DNA from: Armigeres subalbatus
Taxonomy: Eukaryota > Arthropoda > Insecta > Diptera > Culicidae
Assembly (NCBI RefSeq): GCF_024139115.2
Contig: NC_085139.1
Coordinates: 101,790,158-101,854,157, forward strand
Reading direction: 5' to 3'
Length of the DNA stretch: 64,000 nucleotides
In this document: positions 1-11,317 of the stretch, in pieces
How the letters are laid out: each line of letters starts with the position of its first letter
Numbering within the stretch: the first letter of the stretch is position 1
Notes under the pieces: model-generated
Seen by the model: the letters and a program-made list of their open reading frames with translations, nothing else
What the model was told of the DNA's origin: nothing
Database searches by the model: none
Program-made: the position numbers and the translations under genes

Positions 1-430
1 TACATATCCAAACTTGAAGTGACGAAAAAAGCTAGAGTGGTGGCTGTAGATCGCAAGTTCTTAACTCAATGGCGGTTTAGATAACCCAGGATGTCCCAAA
101 ACCAGCTTACTATGTCTCCTGGTCTCCTGGAATATGTTATGGTCATGCTTGAATACATATCCAAGTTTCTAGTGACGAGAAAAGGCAGTCCCGTGGCTGT
201 AGATCGCAAGTTCGGAACTCACGGACTGTTTGGGTAACCCGGGATATCCCAAAACCATCTAATCATGTCTCACGATTATATTATGGGTATAGTTGAATAC
301 TTATCCAAGCTTGAAGCGACGAAAAAAGCTGGGGTGGTGGCTGTAGATCGCAAGTTCTGAACTCCGAGATGACCCGGGATATCCCAAAACCATCTTACCA
401 TGTCTCATGGTCTTCTGGAGTATGTTATGT
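1..430. repeat. tandem repeat, about 145-153 bp unit, three copies
   Basis: Three diverged head-to-tail units begin at about 1, 154 and 298. Each opens with TACATATCCAA or TACTTATCCAA, contains GGCTGTAGATCGCAAGTTC near its middle, then a CCAAAACCA block and a TATGTTATG-like end. Since the window opens exactly at a unit start, the array probably continues to the left. I do not recognise the family by name. Confidence 0.85.
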
Positions 431-1440
431 ACAGTATTCCAGGATTCTCCCATCCATACATTCTGGGATACGTATTATTCATTCCTTAAAAACTCTGGAT
501 AAGGGAATCCCTAAAACACCTAAATAAGGAATTCTTGGAGTGAATTAAAAATCTGGGAGTATGAACTAAACCAGAATTCATGGATAAAAAATTCAGTCCT
601 ATTGAAGGAATTCACCACATGGAGAAGAAATTTCTTATAATTCAAAGAAGTAGATTTATTCATAATTCGTGAGGAATAAATTTCACCGAGTTTTTGGTAA
701 GAAGATTTATGTAGAATAAGTCTGGGCTGAGGTAAATAATTCGTCAAGATCCGCGGAGGAACTTCCTCATGGAGGAAGGATTTCCCAACATTCATGCGAG
801 GAGCAATTCCTCGAAATTCCTGCATGAGTATTCCGGAGAACTTCTGTAGAAGAAATTTTTGTAGGAGGAATCATCCCAGAGTTTCTCAAGAAGAATTTCT
901 CCAACTTATCTGAGGGAAACTTTCTGGAAGGGTAGGCTGCAGTTCTTTAGATTTCTTGGGGAAATAATTCTACTAAATTTTTGAATGGATAAATCTTTAA
1001 AACTCCAGGAAAGAAATTCCGCAGAATCCCTAGAGAAGGAAAGGTAATATGAGTTTCGCAGAATTCCTGATGGAGGACTTTTTCAGAATTAAAGAAAAAG
1101 AAAGTCTCAAAAATTCTTAACGGAACAATGAACAGTCGGTACGTAAGTAGTAAAAGTCTTCACAATAACTTTTGTTTTAATTTATATTCCTTTTGAGTTC
1201 ACTTGGTTCGGAATGAGGTTCTCCGGGAAACTCCATAAAATTCAACATTCTTTTGCGAATTCCATAGACAATTCTGGAGAAATTCTTTCCTTAATTTCTT
1301 TGGGAATTTCCACAAAATCTGCAAAAATCCCCCAGGAATTCCTCCAAGAATCCCTCCAGGAGCTTCTTCAAGAATTACTTCAGGAATACCTTGAGAAGAT
1401 TCACCTTCCAGAATATAGTTTTTTTATGAATTTCTAAAGA
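431..1440. repeat. degenerate GGAATTCC-rich repeat, no gene
   Basis: AT-rich DNA with recurring GGAATTC, GAGGAATTCC and AGAAATTTC motifs every 20-30 bp. It resembles a heavily decayed relative of the 23-24 bp minisatellites seen later. Short open frames on both strands (such as 520-825 minus) come from the repeat, have low complexity and resemble no protein I know. The best-preserved stretch is 1310-1400, with repeated CAGGAATTCCTCCAAGAAT-like phrases. Confidence 0.45.
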
Positions 1441-2317
1441 AGAATAACGACAAATTCCACATCTTCCGTGTGAAAAAAAAAGCTCAATGGTTGTTTTGCC
1501 ATTGGCAAAAATGCCTATGCTGAGCACCGTATCGCTCTCTCTGATGGCACATTACTACAAAATGTCGGTCATCAGTAATAGAATCAGATGTCCTAAAACA
1601 GATAGCATATAGGGGATCTGCTTCTGGAATTCATCTCATGGCTCCGATATTCATCCCATCAGAAAAAAAGCAATGGAAAAGGATTTTATTTGTTTCTTAT
1701 TTTTGTGATTTTTTTTCTGCAGTGAGCACTAGGGCGCCAATTGGTATGGGGAAAGTTTTACCATCGAATTTCAAAAGAGGGTGGTGCTCTAAAGTTTCAT
1801 CCCCTCGAAAAAAAGTCCCTATACAAAATTTCAGCGTTCGACCAAAGCGGTCAAAGTTTGACTATTTTGAAACATGCATTTCATATGTCTTAGAAATGCA
1901 TGAAACGTGTTACCTAAAAACATTTTTTTGAAAAAAATTGACTTTTTGGGACTTGAAAAATTTAGAGATTTTTTCAAAATCATTTTTTTTTAATGCCAAA
2001 TGTCTCAAAAATGCATGAAACGTCAAGATCTGGTGTTACCACGAAAAAGTATCTACAAATAAACAAATGTCAAGCATTCTCCATTATGTTGTTCAAATAT
2101 CTTGTAGTTTTTTCATGCATATTTTGTATTAATTTTATTTTATTTTCTAGGAATTTCCAAGCCACAGGATAAGGACGTATCTATAATGATTATAATCGTT
2201 GTTTATATAAGAGTAAAGGAAATCTGAAAATCAGACAACTGGGTAAAATGATACTTATAAATTGGAAGCACTACGCTAGATACGCCAAAACCAACTCCCT
2301 AACTTATCAGGTATCAG

Positions 2318-2513
2318 GTATCAGAACGTCGGCTCCAGGGGCACGTTCACCTCAATTTGGGAGATTTGTGCCATCGCCTTCACAGCCTTTTTCATCACAC
2401 ACCTGACGGAAAAGGAAGTGAACAAAAAGGAAAGGAATGTCGATGGAAGAACAAAGGGAATGTTAGGAAAAGGGCCCTTGAAGAGGGCATACAACGCATA
2501 AGCGTACAAGAGC
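2318..2513 (-). mobile_element. 3' tail of the LOA/R1-like LINE
   Basis: This untranslated tail lies downstream of the pol stop on the minus strand. A 120 bp stretch (about 2330-2450) matches 41690-41808 on the opposite strand, including TCCTTTTCCGTCAGG and GCGATGGCACAAAT. Both copies keep a readable KAMAQ/NAMAQ...NVP.EPTF ending. The LINE seems to end in a short iterated CTGATAC motif at 2309-2322. Two copies of one family in opposite orientation therefore exist in this window. Confidence 0.7.
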
Positions 2514-3615
2514 TTATAACTCTTTACCACAACGGGTTATGAACAACAAAATACTCTGAAGGTTCAGGTTTCTGAAGTCAATTTCACTAAGTAAGTGTTT
2601 ACCAAATATTTGGTGCATAGACTGTTAGTAATCGCAATTGTGCATAGACTGCGCAGTTACATATTAGATGATAAGAAGTTCCATAATCGGATTCACAACT
2701 ATCACAAACAGATGATTCAACGCGTTGAATATTTGCCATGTGATAGTTCAGTCGGCAGTGACCTGTCAAGGCCTTGACTAAGACACTGCAATTCTGTTTA
2801 GACAGATTAGCTAAATAGCTTGCTACTACCGGAGATGGCTCCCGGATGTACAATTTTATTTGATGACATGAATACAGACTACTCCAATGCCATTTGTGCT
2901 GAGTGACAGACCAAGAGTTGATCAAAAGCTTCACCCAACACTTGGATATTGGAATAGTTGGCTCAGGACCAATAAAGTCATGCGATGCTCCATTACGAGC
3001 TAACTCATCAGCCAATTCGTTTCCAGCTATGGAAGAATGGCCAGGTACCCATATAAGGTGTAAAGTATTTACTGAATTCAGTTCCTCAATTTGAGTTCGA
3101 CATGCGATTACTAACTTCTACCTTGAGTTGGCCGAGGCGAGAGCTTTAATAGCTGCTTGGCTATCTGAACAGAAGTATATTACTTTGCCCATAATGCGTT
3201 GCTGCAGTGCGGATTGCACTCCACACATGATGGCAAATATTTCCGCTTGAAAGACAGTGCAGTGTGTACCCAGTGAGTGTGACTGTTCCAATCTCAGCTC
3301 ACGCGAATAGACGCCTGCACCTGCTCTACCTTCAAGGAGGGAGCCGTCAGTGTAACAAACAATGCTGTCCGACATACTTCTCTCCAAATAGCCAGATGTC
3401 CACTCATCCCGCGAGGGGAATTGTGTTGAAAATGTCCTATAAGGAAAACTACTAACGTGTGTTAGATCACTTGGAGCAAGGAAAATTTTGTCCCAATTAA
3501 CCATAAGCGGTAACAACGAAGTGTGTGTAGAACTGCGGTTTACAGGATTCTCTTCCATAAAACCGAGTACCCATAGTCGGTAAGTACAAGAAAATGCTTC
3601 TTGTTTGAGAAACAT
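2514..3615 (-). pseudogene. LINE reverse transcriptase C-terminus with RNase H domain (broken)
   Basis: This is the 3' part of a non-LTR retrotransposon pol. From 3615 downwards the frame reads through CYTDGSLLEGRAGAGVYS (first RNase H aspartate), the AEIFA glutamate region and YFCSDSQAAIKAL (second aspartate), and stops at an in-frame TAG at 3118-3120. The same frame resumes with a WVPGHSSIAGNELAD motif, then the C/C-type tail CDSC with HLICNC. Near 2570-2600 the frame shifts, and the expected pol terminus ILLFITRCGKEL ends at a TAA at 2514-2516. RNase H after RT is typical of LOA, I and R1 groups of insect LINEs. The copy is 5'-truncated and dead (one nonsense, one frameshift). It is nested in the hAT-like element 1730-3865. 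Confidence 0.9.
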
Positions 3616-3873
3616 TTTGACCTATTTTGACATTTCGTTTGTTTATAGATACCGGATGAGTGCCAATGTTTTTCAATGGTTCAAGGCCTACATTGATTAA
3701 AAAGGGTAAATATTTTCTACCTCTTGAATGTCAAAAAGGCACTCACTCGGCGGCCATTATCAAGCGCTAAATACTGGATAGGGACTTTTTTCGAGGAGAT
3801 GAAACTTTTGAGCACTACCCGTTCTTGAAATTCAAAAAGTCGATTTTCATTGGCACCCTAGCCTAGTGAGCAC

Positions 3874-4150
3874 GCATATGTTGACAAAAGGAGCGACGAG
3901 ATGGGTGCTGTATTTTTTTGTTTCGCAATGAAATGAGTATACACACTTAAATCATTTCACAGATTTCTGTGAATTTTGCTTCAATTCACCGAAATCTCAA
4001 CAGCAGAACTGTTCGGTAATTATTTCACCAAATTTTCTGCGATTATTCCTTTGTTCAACTGTGAACAGCCTTGCTAAAATGGATACCAAACAACGATTAT
4101 GAGCAATCGTTGCTGCGTAAACAAGCCAAACTAAATAAAACTAAAACATC
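3874..4150. other. intergenic, nothing recognised
   Basis: AT-rich sequence between the hAT-like element and the duplicated block. I see no open frame, tRNA or clear repeat. Confidence 0.5.
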
Positions 4151-4908
4151 AAAACACATCAGGTGTTCTGCTTTATTCACACTGCTTGCAAATTGCTGGG
4201 ATGGAGGAGAGAAAGTATCAAAGCCTCCCATGCAATGTATCAGAGTTTAGTTCTCATATCGGACTAAATGCCCTAATGTCTGAAAATATTTTTCTAACAG
4301 CGTGTGGTAACAATACTCATTGTTAGGTTACCAGGTGATTTGCCTCGCTCAGTTGTCTCCCATCGGTGAGCGATGAAGATCTTTGAACTTTGAATCAACG
4401 AACGCCAAATTTCAACGATCTAGAAAACATCAGCGATTAGGCCGCAGTAGAGCATCAAGTTGGCATGAATTTAGTCGATTTTTACTCATGATCTGATTTT
4501 TTTCAATGCCTGTTTGTGTTACGCTTGCTCCACTAGAATAAAACCAAAACACATCAGGTGTTCTGCTTTATTCACTCTGCTTTCAAGTTGCTGGGATGGA
4601 GAAGAGAAAGTATCAATGCCTCCCATGCAGTGCATCAGAGTTCCATTCTCATAGCGGACTTAATTTTTCTAATGTCTGAAAAGATTTTTCTAACAGGGTG
4701 TGGTGACAAAACTCATTGTTAGGTTACCAAGTGATTTGCCTCGCTCAGTTGTCTCCCATTGATGAACGATGAAGATCTTTGAACATTGAATCAACGAACG
4801 CCAATTTTCAACGATCTAGAGAGCATCAGCGATTAGGCCGCAGAAGAGCATCAAGTTGGCGTGAATTTAGCCGATTTTTACTAATAATCTGATTTTTGTC
4901 AATGCCTG
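4151..4908. repeat. direct duplication, two ~363 bp units, period 395 bp
   Basis: Units at 4151-4513 and 4546-4908 run AAAACACATCAGGTGTTCTG through GGGATGGAG, the GCCTCGCTCAGTTGTCTCCC core and ATTAGGCCGCAG, to TCAATGCCTG. They are about 90 percent identical by eye and separated by ~32 bp. Neither has an open reading frame. It may be part of a larger dispersed element whose other features lie outside what I can recognise. Confidence 0.9.
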
Positions 4909-5346
4909 AACTAGCCTACCAAAAAGTTATTGGAATGCATAATAAAACAAAGGACGAATACTGAATGGTTTGAATGAGATGCCTGCAATAGTGGGAGTCA
5001 TTGAGCATGGTACAAAACTGGACGTAACTGATGGTCTGGAAATTAAAGATTACTGCGAGACACTAGAAGATGCATATGAACTATATATCCACCGGCAGGA
5101 ACCGGCGAAGCGGCAGGAACCCCAGGATTACAGTCTTTAGGGAGAAGCCGGAACCATCGGGACCCTATGATCGCAAATTTTGTCTATTTCATAAGTGTTT
5201 TTTTCGGGTTTTTTTTTTCTCTACCATATTTTATCCTAACAATCATTTTAATGTGGTAATTTTAACTCAAAATAACTAGCGAAGCCCTTAGTTGACTCGC
5301 AAGGCGGCTCATATGGTCCGGCCTTCCTCTTAATTTAAATTGCTTA

Positions 5347-5442
5347 GGGCCGATTTCTTCACCTCCGCTTAACTCTTAAGCGATGGTTGCCCATACGTTT
5401 TAACCCGGTTTAAGCTCTAAGCGGAGGTGAAGAAATCCACCT
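5347..5442. mobile_element. palindromic MITE, 96 bp, TTA-flanked
   Basis: The arms around GATTTCTTCACCTCCGCTTA (from 5352) and its inverted copy ending at 5437 pair over about 29 bp with few mismatches. TTA occurs at 5344-5346 and 5443-5445. A GGGCC tip and a TTA flank match other small elements in this window (31942-32072, 47841-48218) and suggest PIF/Harbinger-type mobilisation (inference). Confidence 0.65.
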
Positions 5443-5859
5443 TTAATCTTTCTAATTCCTTTGCTCATTACTGTTGAACCTAAGATCATCTATCAGTTCC
5501 GTCCCGGTAGTTGCAGGTGTGAATATTACTGCGTTTGATCCGACTTTATCGACCCTATATGCAGCGCAAGTAATTATAATTGTAATTCCGCAATTACCGG
5601 TACAAAAGTTCTAAGCAATAAAATAAATAGTACTCGGCATTTCGGTAATCCAGAAATGCAATATGATCGATCTAACAATTCGACAGACTTTCTATGTGTC
5701 CACACAGACTATTGAAAGGTTATTCAAATACCATGTATTTGGATCTTGACATTGAATGTTGAATTAATCCTAAAATTAAATTGAGGGGGATCGCGATTCT
5801 TGCGAGAGTGTGTTTATAAATCCGTGATTTTCGCGACAATGTTTGATGGAACCGCAATT

Positions 5860-5935
5860 TTCGCGACTGGAGGGGTACATCCGCGAAAAATCCGCAAAAT
5901 ACGCGAAAAACGCGAAAATCGCGAAATCCACGACT
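5860..5935. repeat. CGCGAAAA-type simple repeat
   Basis: Short iterations of CGCGAAAA, CGCAAAATA and CGCGAAAT. They make overlapping open frames on both strands that should not be taken as genes. Confidence 0.6.
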
Positions 5936-5939
5936 GTTG

Positions 5940-6560
5940 TAACAGCCCTGCATTTGTTCGGATGCCGCTTGGCCGAATCACACGGTAAGCCGTATTCCAT
6001 TGGCAATTGAACTGAACGTTTGTCAAAAACGATTGCTGGGTCAAAAATGCATTTACCAAAAATGTAATTTGGCCGAAAGCGACATACAGTCCAAAAGGGA
6101 CATTCAGCCAAGCTCGTAATTTGGCCAACAAAGTTGTTTGCCCTAGTAGGCCTTTAGGCTGGAACTGCCGTTTAGCCGGAATGATCGTTTGATCGAATAA
6201 ACCATGCAGCCGAAAATGCCGTTTGGAAGAAATGTTTGTTTTGCAGTAAGAGCCATTTGGCGCTAAAATGACCTTTCTGTAAAACACCCGACAGTTTTGG
6301 TCGGATGTCCATTTCGGCCAAATAGCTCTTTCTGCCAAACGAACATTTCGGTCATTTGAGCTATTCGGCCAACGGATTTTTTCAGCCAATGGAAATGTTT
6401 AAGCGAACGACATTTTCGACTATATGACGTTTTCAACGAAAAAACTTTATGCTAGATGGGCTTCGGCTAAACGGTTCGTTCGGCCAAATGAAATATTTGG
6501 CCAAACAACATTTGACTTTCGTCCAAATGGCCTTCTGCCAAACGACCCTTCTCCGTTCGA
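5940..6560. repeat. decayed GGCCAAA-type minisatellite
   Basis: GGCCGAA, GGCCAAA, GCCAAACGA and their complements recur roughly every 15-40 bp, with linkers such as ACGTTT and ATGACC. The 191-residue minus-strand frame at 5814-6389 spans it and is rich in recurring F-GQT and LAK/LAERAIWPK-type phrases, as expected of translated tandem repeats. I treat that frame as repeat-derived. Confidence 0.6.
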
Positions 6561-7213
6561 AAATTCTATTTCAACGAGAAATTCTTTCTATTTCAACGGG
6601 AAATCCTTCGGAATTTGCACTCTAAGTTCTTCTTAGTTTTCATTCAAGGAAATCACTGGTATTTTAACGAAAAATTCAGTGGAGTTGGGGATATCTATCG
6701 GGAAATTATGCGGAATTCTTTGGAATTGAATCAGCGTGGGAAATTAAAGATCAGCGGCGTCGCGCAAAATTGTCGACGACTAATTCAAATTCCGAGAAAA
6801 TATACTACAAGGAGGGGGGAGGTTCTTCATTAGCCTAGCGCTAAGCTACGCGATTACAGCGTGATTTTTGCGTGACGTACTTTGTAGATCGTCAAATCAA
6901 AATCTACATATTCTAGGTATGCGTTTTGACGAAGGACTACGTCTGTCTTTTCTATATTGGGATACACTTTGCGATTGCGTAAATCGGAGACCGTCACGAA
7001 AATATGAAAGACTTTGAACGGCAATATCTCAGCCGTTTCTCGACGGTTTTCCAATATTTTTGGACTATTCGATCAAAGATGAGTCAACGCTTCTTTGTAT
7101 TTATCTGAAAATTATGATTTTTAACTATTTATTATCAATATGGTGTTCGTCGACGTGGTTGCTGCCGATGATTCAACCTAAACGAACCAGATTTTTTTTC
7201 TATATTAACGTGC
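6561..7213. other. no gene recognised
   Basis: 6561-6830 holds decayed GGAAATTC-type repeat phrases. 6840-7110 is moderately complex DNA including CAATATCTCAGCCGTTTCTC, without a convincing open frame. Nothing here supports a gene. Confidence 0.4.
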
Positions 7214-8510
7214 TTTTTTAACCAGATTAACCAATATTTCGGTTCGGTACGGGCGGATTGCGCCGAAATTTTGACACAAATCGTAGAACTTTCTGGGGAA
7301 TCGTGCAAAGGTTAAGTTCACAGCACGAAGCTGTAAGACCCCGTTTTACCCTATTTATTTATTACCAGACTAAGGCCGGAGTGGCCTGTGCAATACATAA
7401 AAGTCTTCTCCATTCAGCTTGGTCCATGGCTGCACTTCGCCAGCCACGCAGTCTGCGGAGGGTCCGCAAATCGTCCTCCACCTGATCGATCCACCTTGCC
7501 CGCTGTGCACCTCGCCTTCTTGTTCCCGTCGGATCGTTGTCGAGAACCATTTTCACCGGATTACTGTCCGACATTCTGGCTACGTGCCCGACCCATTACA
7601 GTCTTCCGCGCGGTGTGAACGATGGATGGTTCTCCCAATAGCTGATGAAACTCCACGGTTCATTCGCCTCCTCCACGTAACGTCCGCCATCTGCACCCCA
7701 CAATAGATGGTACGCAGCACTTTCCTTTCGAAAACTCTAAGTGCGCGTTGGTCCTCCACGTGCGTCTTTCAGGTCTCGTGTCCGTAGAAAACTACCGGTC
7801 TAATAAGCGTTTTTTAGATTGTCAGTTTGGTACGGCGGCGAACTTCTATTCTATCGGAGCGTTTTGTGGAGTCTAAAGTACGTACAATTTCCTGCCATGA
7901 TGCGTCTCCGAATTTCTCTGCTGGTATCGTTAACGGCGGTCACCAGTGAGCCCAAGTACACGAATTCTTCAACCACCTCGATTTCGTCACCACCGATAGA
8001 AACTCGTGGTGGGTGGCTTACATTGACCTCTCTTGAGCCTCTTCCTATCATGTACTTCGTCTTCGACGTGTTGATGACTAGTCCGATCCGCTTAGCTTCC
8101 CTCTTCAGTCTGATGTAGGCTTCCTCCATCCTTTAAAAGTTACGTGCCATGATGCCGTCGTCGTCTATCAATGTCGTCGGCGAAACCAAATAAATGGACG
8201 GACTTCGTGAGAATCGTACCACTCGTGTCAATCCCTGCCCTTCGTATTACGTCCTCCAAAGCGATGTTGAATTGCAGACACGAAAGACCATCACCTTGCC
8301 GTAACCCTCTGCGCGTTTCGAAGGGACTCGAGAATGCTCCTGGAACTCGAACTACGCACATCACCCGATCCATCGTCGCCTTGATCAACCATATCAGTTT
8401 ATCCGGAAATCCGTTTTCGTGCCGTTTTACCCTAATGCCCCTTATTTGCACGATTCCCTACAATTTGTGTCAAAATTTCAGCGCAATACGCCAGTACCTA
8501 ACCGAGATAT
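7214..8510. mobile_element. inverted-repeat (MITE-like) element interrupted by a LINE
   Basis: The left arm at 7228-7312 contains CAATATTTCGGTTCGGTACG, then GAAATTTTGACACAAAT, then GAATCGTGCAAA. The same order appears inverted at 8445-8510 (TTTGCACGATTC, then ATTTGTGTCAAAATTTC, then CCGAGATATTG). The arms flank an RTE-like LINE fragment, so the LINE appears to have inserted near the centre of an older palindromic element. No target duplication was resolved. Confidence 0.6.
7330..8440 (-). pseudogene. RTE-like LINE reverse transcriptase, 5'-truncated, frameshifted
   Basis: On the minus strand, 8451-8140 reads LRQGDGLSCLQFNIALEDV, an RT palm motif, and then FGFADDI, the catalytic YADD-type box in FADD form. 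8129-7851 continues in another frame with RIGLVINTSKTKYM and the VEEFVYLGSLVT...SREIRRRI block that follows the palm in RTE/BovB-type polymerases. 7574-7362 holds the C-terminus, with GTRRRGAQRARWIDQVE. At least two frameshifts and several stops separate the pieces, and the N-terminal endonuclease is absent, so this is a dead fragment. RTE clade assignment rests on remembered motif order and is moderate; R1-type is the main alternative. Confidence 0.88.
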
Positions 8511-8976
8511 TGAATTTCATTAATTTTATTTATTCGCAATATGGACAAATTTTTCCATTCGAACAAATTTATTGCATCATGTCCCTCCTACGCTGGCTTG
8601 TGATTCTGCTACCTACCGACGACAGCCAAATCGATGAAGAAGCCACCTTAGTGGAAAATTTGTACAGCAACCACCCAGCGGCGACCGATAGACGCCTATC
8701 GATTATGTTTTGTACTATGAAGAAACTTCGTCTTGGTTACATTTCTTCTGTTACTCTTCTCGCATTTCGAATCACTAACAGCTGATAACAAAATTCAAAA
8801 TCTTGCCAGAAAATTTCACAGGATGCTTAGAACTTGTCCGTTTCTCCGTTGCTTCGGGAGAGTGGCCGCTCTTTGCAGAATCCCAATCAAAATGGCTCGC
8901 ACGCTGGTTGCTCGTTTGCTTTTTGCGGGATACTAGCCCAGAAGGTCATTCATCAGCAGTGCACATCACCCATACC

Positions 8977-11091
8977 CAGGGCTGGTAGCGACCAATGCCG
9001 CTCAAAATAGTGACTTTAGTGACCAAATTGTGACTTTTAGTTTCAGTTGCAGGTTTGATGAGACGAATTCAAGCGTTTTTGGGTCGAAGGAGAATCTTTT
9101 TTCGTAATTTGAGGCTTCACTCACCACAATCTCATAACGAACTCAGAAGAGAAACGTAAATCGTGCAAGCTAACTTTTATCTACTCAGTTACTAAGTAAA
9201 ATTGTATTGGCCGCTCTTTTTTTATCCCACGGAAACTAGGGGAACTGTTCCGTTTTCAATCTCACTGTACATATATTCATCTCATCGCGAAACAAAGAAA
9301 TACGGCACCAATTTCGTCGTTTCTTTCTGCTAACATGCATGCTCACTGCTGAAAAAATCACAAAAATAATAAACAAATCAAATACCTTTTCATTGCTTTG
9401 TTTTTCGTAGGACCAATATCGGAGCTATGAGATGAAGTCCAGGAGCAGTAACCCTAAATATCAGTCAGTCAGTCAAAAGCAGGATTACTCAAAATTATTA
9501 GTAGTCCTGCTAGCAAATCAAATGTTTGTGCCACTGGAAGTGAACGAAACAAGGTTATCACTTATAAGACCTGTGTTTCTTTCCCGAAAAATGATTTCTC
9601 GGCAAAAATGCGTGAAGGAATATTCTCTTCTCGTGAGAATGAGTGAAAATTACAATCATTGGATTAGCTGAACACCTACTTAAGAAAGATGCAGATTTGT
9701 CATATGTGCCATGGATTTTTTTGGAATTGTTGGTGCAAAATAAACAACAGTACGGATCGTTTTGGTACTAAACGAAACAACGAGCCTGGGATTAAACGCT
9801 CGACCTCCTGCTTATAATGCAGGACCATCGGGCTCGACTTATTCAAAAGTTATCAAAAGCTGACAAATCTAACAACATCTAAAAAAAAATCACAATTTTT
9901 CATATTTGAATCTTTTACATTTATGCCATTTAAAATGTGTAAATTATCATCATAATATATTTTGGAAAATTCTAAAATATTGATCGAAGTTGATGTTGGG
10001 AGAAAAAACGGCTTTTTCTCATGTTCTTGCAGCAAAACTACTATGGGGATTCCTTACATATTTAATGTACCTCCCCTCAATTCGATTGCAGTACAATCAT
10101 AGATGCAAATATCATTATTTAGATTTAAAAATAATTATTTTTATTCTACTAAAATATCACGAGCCGCTGTCAAAAGTCGAATTTGAAAATATTCGGAGGG
10201 TATTGTTCCTTCTCCAAGAACTTGCTTTCATGAAAGTAGAAAAGTGCTCCCTGAACTTGTAAATATTTTTCCTCCAAAAAACGCTGATTCTTCGACTTGC
10301 TGTGCATATTCATGAATGATTTTTGCTATGGAATTCGACAGAGCATGCAATCTTCAAAATTGGGGAGTCTTAATCCCCTTTAAATGATATCTACTCAATA
10401 AATATTTTTTTCGAGCGAACCCTTCATTACATCTATATCTACAAAAAAATTATCCGCTTCAGCACAATTTATATTTTCTTGAATTTTCTCGCCAATCTTC
10501 AGGAGGGACAAAACACAGTAAATAATAGTGTAAATAAGATTGTTGTCAATCCAAAAAATAACTCGCCACATAACGATCATTTGTCTAAAGGATTTATTAG
10601 AAAAATACGCTAGTCTCCCAAGGGGTTAAGTCTCCCAAGGGTGACCAAGGTGACCCAAGGGTCTCTCAAGGAATCAAGTCTCCCCACCTTCCCTTTCTGT
10701 AGAAAGTCTGATAGTTAAAAACATCCAAAATATTCAGGTCTCCTGCTTGCATGACCATATACCAATTTATGAATTCTGACGTAAAACACCTTCAATTAGC
10801 TACTGGTGAAATGCCAATAAGAGCAGCGAGTAAAATGGCTGGCGAAGTTTCAAAGCAATCAGAGTTTTCCCAAGATCCGTAATGTCATTTCCGCCATGAA
10901 CAAAGCATCATCCGACGGATACATAAAGCTTCATTAATGAATCTTAGTCAATAGTTTCAAAATAGTTGAAAATAGTGACTTTTTGCGAGAAAAAGTGACT
11001 TTAGTGACTTGAGGTCGAAAAAAGAGACTTTTTAGTGACTTGCCCGAAAAAAGTGACCAAGTCACTAAAAAGTGACCTGCTACCAGGCCTG
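8977..11091. mobile_element. hAT non-autonomous element, 2115 bp, perfect 8 bp TSD
   Basis: The termini are CAGGGCTGGTAGC on the left and, read inward from the right, CAGGCCTGGTAGC: 12 of 13 positions match. CCCATACC occurs exactly at 8969-8976 and again at 11092-11099. The CAGGG tip plus an 8 bp duplication is diagnostic of hAT (family knowledge). Subterminal zones at 8999-9050 and 10965-11075 iterate AGTGACTTT / AGTCACT, a likely transposase-binding array by analogy. I found no transposase frame; the longest ORFs (90 and 79 residues) look random. It inserted into the foldback element 8580-11270. Confidence 0.88.
9781..9836 (-). ncRNA. degenerate tRNA-like sequence lacking a D-arm
   Basis: On the minus strand CGAGCC and GGCTCG can pair as an acceptor-like stem. 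CCTGC-ATTATAA-GCAGG forms a 5 bp stem with a 7 nt loop that would place UAU at the anticodon. GTTTAATCC is a weak B-box-like remnant. Only 7 nt separate the acceptor and anticodon stems, so no D-arm fits and it is not a functional nuclear tRNA. It may be a tRNA-derived SINE relic inside the hAT element. Confidence 0.4.
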
Positions 11092-11317
11092 CCCATACCA
11101 GATCACAGAGAGCGGAGCCAATGGGCTTTTTTTTCCTTGTTGGGCACATTTTCCACTGCGACCAGTTGGTTGCTCATGGGCTTACTTTATTGAGTACAAG
11201 AAAGCTGCTTTTTTGGCGCGTGCGAGTCATTTCGATCATCCATTTCGTATAGCTATGTAGTCCTACGCCACCTTTGGGTACAACCCGATTGGGCTGCACC
11301 TTTGAGTTTTGTAAAAT

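Larger units (their letters stand above)
1730..3865. mobile_element. hAT-like non-autonomous element with nested LINE
   Basis: The left end TAGGGCGCCAAT and the reverse complement of the right end (TAGGCTAGGGTGCCAAT) match, apart from an extra TAGGC at the right tip. The subterminal 1760-1815 segment (ending CCTCGAAAAAAAGTCCCTAT) also reappears inverted at about 3775-3835. GTGAGCAC occurs at 1722-1729 and at 3866-3873, an 8 bp target-site duplication. A tip fitting YARNG plus an 8 bp duplication is the known hAT signature; assignment to hAT is inference. No transposase frame is present. The interior carries a LOA/R1-like LINE fragment on the minus strand, so the element served as the insertion site. 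Confidence 0.7.
8580..11270. mobile_element. foldback-type element copy, split by a hAT insertion
   Basis: The left arm (8580-8976) carries CTTGTGATTCTGCTAC, GAAGAAACTTCGTCTTGG and ATGGCTCGCACGC. The right arm (11092-11265) carries TTATTGAGTACAAGAAAGC, then GGCGCGTGCGAGTCATTTCG. The same left and right arm phrases form the better-preserved foldback copies at 36400-37330 and 37385-38640. Removing the 2115 bp hAT element rejoins the arms. Outer boundaries are approximate. Confidence 0.55.

Noticed and set aside
5814..6389. 191-residue minus-strand ORF as a gene
   Set aside because: It translates the GGCCAAA-type decayed repeat and shows the same phrase recurring.
9781..9836. Functional tRNA-Ile(TAT)
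   Set aside because: No room for a D-arm and no proper T-arm; kept only as a tRNA-like relic.
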